Of a stretch of 64,000 nt of DNA, positions 42,901 to 54,292 are shown piece after piece. Origin of the DNA: Mesaphorura yosii. Taxonomy: Eukaryota; Arthropoda; Collembola; Poduromorpha; Tullbergiidae. The notes beneath the pieces were generated by a model. That model ran no database searches. It had not been told where the DNA came from and saw nothing but the letters and a program-made list of their open reading frames with translations. The first letter of the stretch is position 1. The number at the start of each line of letters is the position of its first letter. The position numbers and the translations under genes were made by a program. The DNA lies in the NCBI GenBank assembly GCA_009869945.1, contig WIXG01000008.1, positions 372,001 to 436,000 on the forward strand. Direction: 5' to 3'.

Positions 42901-45900
42901 TGGCTGATGCTACGGCCTTCCTTTAATGAGATTCCGGATGGCGACGTCTCAGCAGCAGGAGGCACAGTTGCAGAATGGATCGTGTGCCAGGCACGAGTTG
43001 GCTGCACGCTTGGCACCGACATCAACTGTGCCAGCGAGTCCCTCAAGTCGAGAGAGTGCTCATATCGAATACGGGCTTCCTCAAGCGCATTAGTTTTCGA
43101 TTCCAGCCTATCAACAGTGTCTTGCAACGCCGCAATTCTTCGTTCGCCTTGTTCAGTCTTCCTCTTCCATCTTGCCACCTCAAGCCTCGCGTCCTGCAAT
43201 CGTGTCATTGCGTCGAGGCTGCTGGCATTTCCGCTGTTGTTTTCCGCGTTATCCCTCATGACATTCAGCATCTCTTCCAATGACGCACACTTGTCCTTGT
43301 ATGTGTCTGAAGCCTCCTGAGTTTGGGACAGTTCAGCCTCCAACGCGTCACACTGCGCCTTGTACTTGTTAAACAGGTCCCAGGCTTCGTGCACTTGGTC
43401 TGAGGAGACGAGGCTCGTGGTGATTGATTGGGAGCGTGATCCTGAGGCGCCAACACTGGTCATTTGGTTATCGTACAGGGCCGTGAACAGATTCCGGTAT
43501 CTGTTTATTACTTGCGTATGCATGGCCAGAATAGACATTTCGCGATCAGAGTGCTGCTTCTCCTGCTGGAAGTGGAGTACTTCGTAATGCGACAGTCGTG
43601 ACTGTAATTTCTCCAGCTGCAAGCAATAAAAGTGCTCCTTGTACATGGACATGAATGTATTGCTAAAGCTAATGTTCGACCATGCAATTTTGTTGCGCAA
43701 CATTTTGTTCTGCAACTTTATCGCGTAGTGGAACATGTATGTTGCATGCAATTAAGTTGCAGAACAAAGTTGCATGGTGGAACAATAGCTTAACTGTTCA
43801 CACTTTTGTATGAAATGTAGATACAACTACTTTTCAATCGGCTTTGTTGATCGCCGCTTACCTGCTGTACTGCCAGCGATCTTTCCTTCTCGCAGCTGAC
43901 CATCTCCCTTTTGACCCTCGCCAATTCCACTTTATCCAGCTCCTCTGCCTGCAAGTCACAAACTTGACTCACCAGTGACTCGACTTCCATTTTCTCAAAG
44001 TTCTTGATGTTCTCCATAGCCATAATTTGATTCTGTCCCATTTCAACCAAGTCCTTCCACTTGATCAGCTCGTCTTTTGTTGTTGTCAGCAACTGCTGCG
44101 TGGACCGTAACTGTGACTGCAATTCTTCGTACTCTTCCTGCCGCACGCTTGTCCCCAGATTAAATTTCAGTTGGCGTTCATTTAGTTCGAGTTGTCGTAC
44201 CGTGCTGGATAGTTCATTCGATCGAACCGTGAGCTCGTCTTTGCTTTGCTCCAATTGGGCGTTACTTCTCGTCAATTGTTCCAGTTCGTGGTGAACATTT
44301 TGCAGCTTTTGGTTTAGTTCTTCGTTTTGTACCCGAAGTTGAATGACTTGAGCTGGAACGTGACCGTCTCTCCCTTCGTCTTCCCTGAAGTCACCCGAAG
44401 CCATCAAGCTCATGGAGTTTAATGTAATTGTAGACTGTTCCAGCTCTTTCTTGTATTTGTCGTTCAATCGCTTTAGCTCCGCCGCTTCCAGTGCACTCTT
44501 TTCCAAGTGCATGCATCTCAGAGTGAGTTCATCATTTTTGGTTTGAAGATCGTCCCACTCGTGGCGCAATGACTCCAGCTGCCGCCTCGTCGTGTACAGC
44601 GTTGACAATGGAATGCTGGCCTCCAACATGCTTTGGTACTGGCCAATTTGGTCCAGCGCTCGGGTCCGGAATCGTTCCAAATACGAAACTTTCGAGTTTG
44701 TTGCATTTTCCAATTCTGCGATTCGCGTCAGCAATTTATGGTTCTCTGCTTTCACAATTTGATTCAAGAATTGTAAAAACTGGAACTTCCGCTCGAGAAT
44801 AATCTCGCCCGGCCGTCCGGACGAAGAGAATTGTATTATTTCATTGCCCTTCTGGACCAGAGATTCGAGCTGGGACTCCAGGTGCGACTTTTCTTCAGCG
44901 TGCGTAGATTTCAGATTGTTGTTCTCATCGCGGAGCCGTTGGATCTCAGATTGTAGCTCAGCGTGCACAATGTTTTGTGGAGATTGCGCAAGATCGAGGA
45001 CTGAAACTAAACCGCTGTCGGACTGGGTTTGGAATTTCTCCTCCTCAGCCAGCGCGGACGAAGGAGATCGAACTCTTGCTCGAGGAGACTTCACTCTTGT
45101 GGATCCAGCATCCTGTGACTTGGAACGCGAAGAAGGTCTCACTTTGTAGTCAACCCCAAGTCCCTTGAGCTGCTCTTGTGCATTTTGCAGCTGTACTTTA
45201 GCTTCAATTAACTCGATACGGAGCTGCTTCTCTTCACACCTGAAAGAATTCCGATCGAACATGAACCAACACTAATTCCTTTCCACCTTTAGAACCATTT
45301 ATGCTACTTATGAGATAAATAAAATTACGCTAACGGCATCATAGAAGGTTCACGTTACGTTACCTCAGACGATGAATCTCCTCTCGAAGCTCAGAATTCT
45401 TCCCTTCCAGATTGCAAACTTTCAAATGAAATCCAGATACTGAATACGGGTAATTGATGAGACCACGTGCGGACATTTCCCGTAGGAGGTTCTCGAGTAT
45501 TGGCGACTCAATTAAAATGTTCGATGTGCTCTCTTCTAAAAATTATCCAAAGAGCGATTCAAGTTCAAAGTCGATTCATATATGGAAAGCTTTTTATGAT
45601 ACAGACAGGTGGTATGCAGTTAATTAGTGTCCGCGGCTTACCACTCAAACGCCTCATCGACTCCAGGATTTCGACCATGCCTTTCCTCAACTCTGTGTTT
45701 TCGTTCAGTATGATTTCGTACTTCTCTTTCCATTCGGGCGCTGACAGGTCGGCACTCATCAGTTCGTGGCCCGTGCCCATAATTGTCGGCGTAGTCATCG
45801 TGTAGTCCGATCGACGGCTCTCGCGTCCACCTCCACTTCGAGGTCGTGTGCTATCCCTTGCTTTTTTCCGGTCCTGAGGAGGTGGTGATGGGGATGAAGG

Positions 45901-47993
45901 CAGTGAGCTTGTGCGCTGGTGTCTTCCCTTCGCCATCGCGGTGAGCTCCTTCCGCAGGTTATAATTCTTGCTCTTGAGCTCCACAACATCGTTCTCCAGA
46001 ATTCGGATTCTCCCCTTTGCCCGTTCAATCTCACTCGACCTCGAATGCACAAATTCGTCCGTCTCCTTCCGCAGCGACTTCTGATCAGTCAGCCCCAACT
46101 TGGAGCGCAGGAACTCATTCTCGTCAATCACGTCCTGCCGCTGTAGCTGCAACTGGTTCACGTCCTGTGTAAGTTCTTCAATCTGCTTATCGCGCACTCG
46201 CTGCTGGCCTTTCAACGTCTTGATTTCGGCGATGGCGTCCACGAGCCCGTACTGCCCCGTTTCGTAATCGTGGAGCCGACTCCTGAGCTGTGTCACTTCG
46301 CGCGATCGCTCTTCAATCTCTTTCTCGTATGTGTGCACGACCTGCGACTTTTGCTGCAGCGCTGTGTTGTACTTCTTCAATCGTGCCTCGAGCGAGTGCA
46401 CAAACTTCTGTGTCTGGTCGTTGTTTTCCGAGTAGTTCAATTTGGACTGGAGCTCTAGAATGGTTTTAGTGTGGGTTTCGATATCCACCGTGGCTTGGTG
46501 GAGCTGTTGGTTCAGAAGGTTGATTTGTTCTTCGCGGCCCAAAATCCTCTGAAAAAAGCATGCCAAGTTCTAAGGATGATATTGTTGGCATCTGTACAAG
46601 TACTTACCTTTTTCAGTTGACGAATTGCTGATTTCTCGTTGTCAATTTGTGTATTTGGAATTTGTGCCAGTAATGCCTCGATTTTAACGTTGAGGCGGTC
46701 AATCTCTTCGTCTTTCTCAATCATCATTCTCTGAAACGTAAGCAATCACGCTGAATTTTGTTCTACACGACGGGTTTGCTTAATAAGTAAATTTATTTAG
46801 TTACCTTCCACACATCCACCCGAATATCGACGGCCGAGCACAAGTTCTCGAGATACTTTTCATGGCGCTCCTTGAAGGTAAGCAAATCTCGCTCTTTAAT
46901 CTCAAGAATCGTTTTCTCCTCCTCCAATTTGATGATCTTCATATCGGTTTTTTCCAGCATTGACTTGAGGTCCTCTGATTCTTGGGTCATCGACTCGATT
47001 TGTGTGGTGGCCTCCTGCAGCGAGTCGCGAAGATCGGCAAGTTTCTGGTGCAGCGTCTGCTTTTCCTCCTCAAGTTTCTAATCACACCATTTACTTTCGT
47101 TACTCTCTGCTCGCAGTGAAACTTACTTGTTCATAGACCATAATAAGACTCACCTCAACATCTTCAAGCAACGTCGCGATTTCACGGTTTTTGCTCTCGA
47201 CAACTTCGTTCAATTCTTCCAAGTTTTTCTGCTCGTCTGACGAGCCGCCGACCGTCTGATCTTGAAACTGTAACCTTTTCTTCCCGGAAGACGATGGAGT
47301 GCTGGCCGCGTTGCGTAATTCGTCGTATTTTATTACGTACTCGTTCAATTCGTCACGAACTTCTTCCAGCTCCTGCTCAAGTTCAGTTTTGTCACGTTCT
47401 AGCTTCCTTATTCGATTCAGCGCCCGCTCGTTCTCAGTTCTCTCTTCGGCCAGCTCCTGCTCTCGGCGCGCCAAGTCCCTTTGAAGTCGATCGATTTGTC
47501 GTGGTAAGTCAATTGTGTCGGAGGAAGATGGACGACCGCCACCTCCGCCACGCGATTGTGAGCGTGGGTCAGGCTTCGTGAACCCGGTATCGTTGTTATT
47601 GTCTGCCGTGCCAGTGCTGCTGTCCCCGCTCTTTTGGCGCTGTCTCTGACGTGACTGAGGCGCCGGTGGGCCACGAGTATCAGGTGGCGTCCGACGGCGA
47701 TCGCGTTCTCGGGCTGGAGTCCGTCGTCGATCTCGCTCCAGTTGACTGTCACCGTCATCATCGCTTTCCTCCTCAGGATCTTCTCCGGGTGCAGTGGACT
47801 CGTCACTGAAAAGCAGTCTCCTCGCCGAACGTTGGCGTTCAGCAGGTTGTGGTGGAGACTCTTGCCGTTGTTGTTGCCGCGGCCTTTGTCTAGGATTTCT
47901 ATTTGGCGACGACGACACATTGCTCGAAGGCGAGTTGGCACGACGTTGTCGATCCCTTCCACTTGGTCTTGATGCCCTACCGCCGGTATCCAT
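39979..47993 (-). CDS. CEP290: CEP290 homologue, ciliary transition-zone coiled-coil protein
   Basis: About 12 or more exons on the minus strand from MDTGGRASRP at 47993 to TAA at 39979; roughly 2,100 residues, nearly all coiled coil after the first 160. The N-terminus is basic and disordered (Arg/Ser/Pro/Gln-rich). CEP290-like landmarks are the rich heptad run with LRKELTAMAKGRHQRTSS, similar to the KKKIRQMAQERGKR region, and the C-terminal QKYHQMYLDATSTVDHL segment. Sample joins checked: VDVWK to RMMIEKD and LAVQQ to LEKLQSRLS. CEP290 links the axoneme to the membrane in the ciliary transition zone and gates protein entry; arthropods use it in sensory neurons and sperm. Exon edges are approximate. 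A foldback lies in one intron. Confidence 0.85.
43667..43790. repeat. Foldback element in a CEP290 intron (28-bp imperfect inverted repeats)
   Basis: Bases 43667-43694 and 43763-43790 are inverted copies matching at 25 of 28 positions (both contain ACCATGCAA when read inward). The element, 124 bp, sits in an intron of about 240 nt, which is long for this gene. Confidence 0.65.
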
Positions 47994-48428
47994 TGAACTA
48001 ATGCAGGCTCAGTAGAACACACTTTCACCCAATCTGTTTCTGCTGTGACAGTTTAGTCCAGAATTCGCAATATTTCATGTGGAATTCAATTTTGAACAAT
48101 TTGGAATTGGATCTCAACCAAGTAGCGTTGTGTGTGACCACGTTCATTCCAGCGTCAATTCAAGCACAGAGTTTGTTTACTATTGATTCGAATCATCGAT
48201 CACATTGTATTGTCACGCCGTGCTACTGCCAATACAGATTGTTTTGAATATAATGGTGGTCATTGGCCTTAGCAACCCCCGTGTTTTGCTCTCCAGAACC
48301 TGGAGCCAGCAGCCAGCATAACCACTCATCACTTACGCACTGCAGCAGGTGAGTCATCCAATGCATTTATTTACGGCAACATTACTCGATTTAGCCATTC
48401 TACGATGCGTTGTTGCATTCTTTATATC
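47994..48428. other. CEP290 promoter side and downstream of the crystallin-like gene
   Basis: Tail of one minus-strand gene and 5' region of the next minus-strand gene. No supported gene on either strand. Confidence 0.4.
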
Positions 48429-49861
48429 TCATTTTATTCTTTCACATGACCCGAGCACATACTTTAGACACAAACTCCATAAAATGTACAAGATACACGA
48501 GGAATATAGATTGCTAATCTGCATGCTCGACGACCCACGACTGTGCATTTGAGAAAGGTTGTGTGTACTGACTTTCTTCAAACACCCGACTCTTATTGAC
48601 CCGATCATTAGATGAATGTCGTGTCTGTTGTTCATTTCCTTGAACTGGTTTGTGCTTCCAATTACAGCTTTCGCTGATGACAAGCATTTTGAGTGGCCAT
48701 CAAAGTTGATTCCACTGAAGATAGTCCAACTGAGCTCAACACCGTCATCGAATTGCGGCACCACTGAGTCGAATGATGGGTGATACTCGTCACTGTTGCT
48801 GTTTGTTGTATTCATGCGTAGGACTTCTGCTTCAGTGTCTGGCTGCACTTGCGTAAGAATTCGGGCTCGAATCGCCGGGCCCACAATTGAGAACGCGTGA
48901 AAACTGCGCGAAAACGGGAGCCGTAACTCATTCCCTTCAAAGTACAGCTGAAAAGTCTCCAGCTTTCCTTGCCGCATGTGGTTGTAGTAGAGAAGAAGAG
49001 CAGGGGACGGCTCCTCGTCGATTTCAGCATGTACTGTCACACATCAAATCACTTCGCGAGGATCTTCATACCTTCATTTTTATGCATACAAACTTACGCT
49101 TCTTTTCATGGCATCCAATCTGCACGCTCCCAATTCCATACTCTACTATTTCGTCCATCCTTATCGCGTCGTCATACCGCTTTTCCAGACAAGTTGAATC
49201 CCCGCTGAAGTTGCCTCCTGAGTAAATTGACCAACTACTTGGTCCAGTGAACCCGTACGACTTGAATAGGAGAGTGTACATGAGGCGGGTGCCGTCAAAG
49301 TAGAGTTCTTCCCCGTCAAAGTTCCCGTCGGAGAAGAGGCTCAGTCCCGGTTTGTTCAGTCGAGAATTGCCAACGTACTTGACCGAGCCAGGAAGGCGTT
49401 CTCCTTCGCTGAGGGGCCGACACAACAAATCGTCACCGAAGTAGTACGGTTTCACGGAAGAACCACCCTGTCTTCGGGATTTGAAGTTGGGTTCCATGTA
49501 TTCTATCCACCTGTGGCCAAAAGGAACCAGTCTCAGCCCAACAACGGTAATACACGCGAGAGCAATCAAGCACAAGATTCGCATTCACTTACACGGATCC
49601 AATAGAAGAGCACAGCGAGTGGATTGTTGCCGGCTGTGTCTTGAGGAGCATGGATTTGTCACTCAAATTCGCGACTTGTGTCGTGAAATTCTCAGAAACC
49701 CCGAGCCCCGTGAGCAGAGTGAAGGTCTGCACGTGATCAAGGCCATAATTCTGCCCCTGAACAATTTTGGCACCCAATGCGTGTCTGATAAGGACAATGT
49801 TGAGACACACGTGGGCCCAAACAAGCACCACGCAACACGCGATCGTTTTCTTGAGATCCAT
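48429..49861 (-). CDS. Secreted beta/gamma-crystallin-like protein, two motifs
   Basis: Three exons on the minus strand: 49861-49593, 49510-49098 and 49033-48429, in phase. The first exon has a hydrophobic N-terminal segment (TIACCVVLVWAHVCLNIVLI) that can act as signal peptide or anchor. Two crystallin-type units follow. The first ends SSWSIYSGGNFSGDSTCLE and then GSVQIGC; the second ends LSWTIFSGINFDGHSKCLS and then GSIRVGC. Each has the W-[ST]-I-[YF]-SG-x-NF-x-G core plus a Cys pair. Each is preceded by an L-x-L-Y-F-[DE]-G strand (EELYFDGTRL, FQLYFEGNEL). Lens-type function is not implied; extracellular crystallin-fold proteins occur in several arthropods. The stop TGA overlaps an AATAAA. 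Confidence 0.65.
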
Positions 49862-50819
49862 TCGGCTAACTACGACTCCACCACAAATGGAAAAGATCTG
49901 ATCTGCCGTGCACTTGTAAACGCGTGAATGAAGTTTATGTTTACTGTATTTATTTCCTGCCCGCATTGCTAAACTGTTCTAGCACGCCACGCCAAGCCGT
50001 ATTTTAACGCACCGTAACGGAGTTTTGTATGATTAATAAAGCGTATTATTTACACATTGACACAGATATGAGATATGAGACACAAAAAGAGAAGAGAGAA
50101 AAAGACAGAAGAGTCCCAATCACAATGAATGCCTCATGATTTATTCAACACGAAATAAAATCTCGCATCTCGCGTTGTTTATGCCGTAGCCGCACTTGTT
50201 TGCTTTTACGTGAAAACCAGCCGGCAGGAAGCGAGAAGGCTTTAAAACTACAATTTGCCATACGCGGTGTGAATTTGACCGATAAAATTCTCATATTTAC
50301 TTTTTACCATAGTACGCGTTTACATTACCATTGTGTATGGGAATTTAAACTCGTTTTATTGGAGATCAGCGAATCAGCTTCCGGTGATTAAGAATTCCAT
50401 CAATATTCATCGGACCGGAGCGCAAATCGAAAATCAAAGTGCGGCATGTATCGTCAACCGATCATGGAACAAAATTCTGGATTTTTCAATTGATCAGATC
50501 CTCTCAAGTCTTGACTGTTGTCGTTGTTCATGACATCAATCACCCAGTCTGGTAAACACCATTACTATTTGGTTTTCCGCCAATTTTTTCGCAAAAACCT
50601 GTTTTTATGTGAATATTAACCTCAAGAGCAGATCCATTAGATGTCCAGTTCTACAGTAGCATTATTGCTCAGGCACAGTAGCACAGTCCTCAGGAAAAAT
50701 GGCTTGTATTTTGAAGCTCGTGTCGTCACCGCCACAATGCGTCGAGGATTGCAAAATTGCGAAAATGACTTCTTTTATTCAGTGCCTTTTAACTCCTTGC
50801 TGGAGCTGCATTGATCAAA
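49862..50819. other. Divergent intergenic region
   Basis: 5' regions of the crystallin-like gene (minus) and the MOXD1-like gene (plus). AT-rich, with an A-rich purine stretch near 50075-50115. Open frames at 50200-50533 and 50699-50968 have no domain or splice support; the latter overlaps the MOXD1 first exon in another frame. Confidence 0.4.
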
Positions 50820-53492
50820 ATGCTCACGACCCTCACTTCAACGTGGCTTGCTGCCCTTACATTGCTTCAAATCGGTGCGCTGCCTGCGGCTGTCAACAAA
50901 ACCCTCGCTTGGACACATACTCTCGACCTGGGCCAGGATGTCAGGCTGCAGTGGACGAATCTGGGTGAGGACTCGGTGATAATGGAAATGAGTGCACCGA
51001 CGACTGGGTACGTTGCGATCGGGTTCTCTCCCACCGGCGGCATGCGCGGTTCAGACATCGTCATGGGTTGGGTGGATGAGGCTGGGGCAGGCCACCTGCA
51101 AGATCTGTACGCGGTTGAATTAAGCACGCCGATCGTAGATCCTGAACAAAATGTGGAACTCCTGCATGCGAAGCAAGCGGATGGATGCACGACGATCATG
51201 TTCAGTCGGAAATGGGACACCTGTGACAAAGATCACGACTTCATCGTTGGAGTAAGTTAAATAGCCGTAGCCTACTACCGAATTAACCATGTAACTTTTT
51301 GTTCGCATTTGCATCTTGCTTGTCGCAGGACACAACAATAAATGTGATCTGGGCCTACAATCATCAAGACCCGTTTACGTTCGACGGTCAGTTCACAGCC
51401 CCGTATCACAACACAGCGCGTGGCATTCGCAAAAGCTTTTTACGAGCAGAACCTGTCCATGCCCAGTTTCCTGATGTTGGCCTTGAGTCGGACGGGGATG
51501 TGGCTGTGAAGTGGTGGGACGTTCGCATGGAAAATGTACGTGCTTGCAATTTGAATCGTGAATGACTGACGGTCAATGTCCTAACTAATTGTCATAACCT
51601 GTCCCAATGTAGAATGCGATTGATGCTGAGGACGACATTTTATTTTGCTCCATTGCTAAGTTTCCAACCGGTGACAGGAAGCAGCACATGATTGGGGTTA
51701 GACGATCGCATCCGCTTGCCTGTACTTACATAACCATGAATATGCTTGATTCTAGTTTCGACCAATTCTGGACGAAGCCAACAAATATAGAATTCATTAC
51801 ATTATTACATACGAGTGTATTGTGCCGGCTACTGATGGTACAACTCATGCCGTGTTTGAGAAGCACGTTAATCAGCCTGCCGGCAGATGCTACACTCCGA
51901 ATATGCCACCGGAATGGGGAAAGTACTGCCTCAATATTCCAGTGCTTTGGACGTCGGGGTCAGACGGTACGAAATATGAAGAGGCTCCAACTATCCAAAA
52001 CTCGCTTCACTGAGTTGTGTCATGTATTTAACTCAGGAGCCATGTTTCCGGACAATGTGGGCTTTCCTCTGGGCGAAGAACACGGAGGCTCGACATATTT
52101 CATGTTTGAAATTCATTACGACAATCCGTCACATGAAAAATGTAAGAAATGCTAAATTATCAGCACAGTGCTGAGGATTTTAGTTACATGTTGGGTTTGC
52201 TATTGGTTTGACAGTCGTTGACAGTTCCGGAGTGCGGATATTTTACACTGACAAGCTCCGCGAGTACGACGGTGGCGTGATGGCAATCGGTCACAAAATA
52301 TCACCCTTCGAGACGGTGCCTCACGGCATGCCTTCATTCACTGCAGTCGGCTACTGCCCCGGCGAGTGTACGCAGCAAGTAAGTCCTGGCATTGTAGTCG
52401 ACAAGCCAAGCTGGCTGGAAACCTTAACTTTTTAATGTCCTTTCAGACGCTTCCTGAAACTGGAATCCACGCATTTTCAGTGCTGTTGCATGCTCACTAC
52501 AACGGTCGAAAAATTGCACTTCGTCACATTCGTGAGGGCTTGGAGCTGGAGCCGTTGGCGAAGGATGACCACTACGACTACAATTACCAGACCGCGCGAT
52601 CGCTGGGACATGCACACAGATACATCCAGCGTGGAGATCAGCTCATGACGATGTGCGAATACGACACAATTCAGAAGAGTGTGCCTTCATTCGTAAGTAA
52701 TTATGACTGCTTTGAGTAGGATGGATGGATGGGTTGGAGTGTTTCAAGTTTTACTTACTCAGGGAGGTTTTGGAACCCGCGACGAGATGTGTATGTCGTT
52801 CGTGTACTACTACCCTAAAATTGAGTTGGCTGAATGCAAGACCCAGCCTGAATTTTACTCATATCTCAATGCGCTTGGTGTGACTGGAGTGGGTGGCAAT
52901 ATTTTGACAGAGATGCAGATGCCATACACTCCCAAGTAAGACCCATGATTCCATGAATTCCTTCGTGCTGAATGCTGAGGTTGTGGGTGGTTCAGACCTC
53001 AGGCATCATTTTGTACCGAATTGCCAATTGCAGGGAGAATCAGACTATTGAATACCCCGACAGTCCGTTCAATCTCAAGAACAGTACCTACGACGAACCA
53101 CTCAACGGGTTGGACGCCATGAACATTGTAGACGGGAAGCAGGACGTGGTCGGGAAATACTCCACAGTGGGAGAGCTCGTGCGGAGGCTAAACTGGACTG
53201 ACGCTGCGATTGGCGGCCTGATTGAAAAGAATTGGCGGAGTGGTCAACATTATGCGTTTTGTACTGGGGCTAATAGGAAACGATTTCCGCTACAGGTGAG
53301 CTCTCCATTCTGTCCACTCGACTATGCTAATTAACTTACGCCTCGATTTAATAAGCTTGAGACGAATGAAGTGCAATCATTTTATCTTGACTTTCATTTG
53401 ATTATTTTCAGGAATACAAGGTCTCAATTCCAACGGAGTACCAGAAATATGTTGAAGCCCCCAAATCCAGCTGTGCGTCTATGCAATCATAA
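50820..53492 (+). CDS. DOMON and copper type II monooxygenase (MOXD1/DBH-like)
   Basis: About nine exons from ATG 50820 to TAA 53492. Signal peptide (MLTTLTSTWLAALTLLQIGA), then a DOMON domain (LGQDVRLQWTNLGEDSVIME, GYVAIGFSP, GSDIVMGWV) and the two halves of the copper monooxygenase core. CuM ligands are present: HAH in VLLHAHYNGRKIALRHIREG and the Met in GTRDEMCMSFVYYYP. One CuH ligand is the His of FEIHYDNPS. The usual His-His pair of the other CuH strand (VHHMLLFGC in PHM) reads RIHYIITYEC, so the second His is Tyr. The KHHM stretch reads KQHM. DBH/MOXD enzymes hydroxylate catechol or phenolic amines, but the altered CuH site makes activity uncertain. AATAAA at 53527. Confidence 0.88.
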
Positions 53493-54292
53493 TCCTAATT
53501 TTTAATGTTTACATTTATGGAGCCACAATAAACTAAACTCTAAGGCCAAAGCTGAGAGCCATATGCTTACATTATTCGCCCAATAAAAAACCTGTCAGTG
53601 GGTGTTGTTTAATACTACGCGAATTAAAAGATTCCATCGACTTTGTCATAGAGCGGTGCAGTTCGTATTTTTGATGGACTTGGTTTCATTTTCATCTTCC
53701 ACTTCATGCACAGCCAGCTGACGTGACTTGACTTGATGCTGAGACCACCGACCTAACCGAATCAGCTCAAATTGATTCTCAATTTAGGTTCAAGCAGACT
53801 ATACCGGTTTTACCATTCAGTGCACTAACAGTTAAGAGATCGTTAATCATAAAGACGCATTTGCTAGTGCTATTAAGTTGACACTTGCTGCCATTTCGAT
53901 TTTGGTTGAGTGCTAGCTTGGAACTAGAAACGTTCGCGCAGTTTAGTTCACAGCAGAAGTGAAATTGTCAGATACTTGGCAATACTTTTCAGTTTTCCTG
54001 TTGATCCTGACTGTTGACAACTCAAAAGTCTGCTGACGATCAGAAATTAAGTGAATAAACTGTGGGACCAAAGTTAGCGAAGGTATAAAGACAAGGAAGC
54101 CTAGGAAGTTTAATATTTGCCAAATTGTCTATCTACTTGACTTGGTAATTATGTTGAGGATTTAAGCACTTTTCTATCAGGGTAGCGTCTTGGGATTTTC
54201 GGCCTTTTAAAAATCGAACAACCATGCTTTGTTATTCATGTTAATGGACCGTGCTATTTTTATATGGTAGGAGTGGTCAGTCTGGAGTTGGA
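53493..54292. other. Intergenic region and PDS5 leader
   Basis: After the 53.5 kb polyadenylation signals the sequence is AT-rich and non-coding. An acceptor-like TATATGGTAG just before 54271 suggests a spliced PDS5 5' UTR. No gene seen. Confidence 0.4.
53527..53532 (+). terminator. Polyadenylation signal of the MOXD1-like gene
   Basis: AATAAA 35 bases after the stop codon on the same strand. Confidence 0.5.

Noticed and set aside
44061-45168. Several plus-strand open frames opposite CEP290
   Set aside because: Ser/Cys-rich antisense frames are the expected mirror of Glu/Lys/Gln-rich coiled-coil codons.
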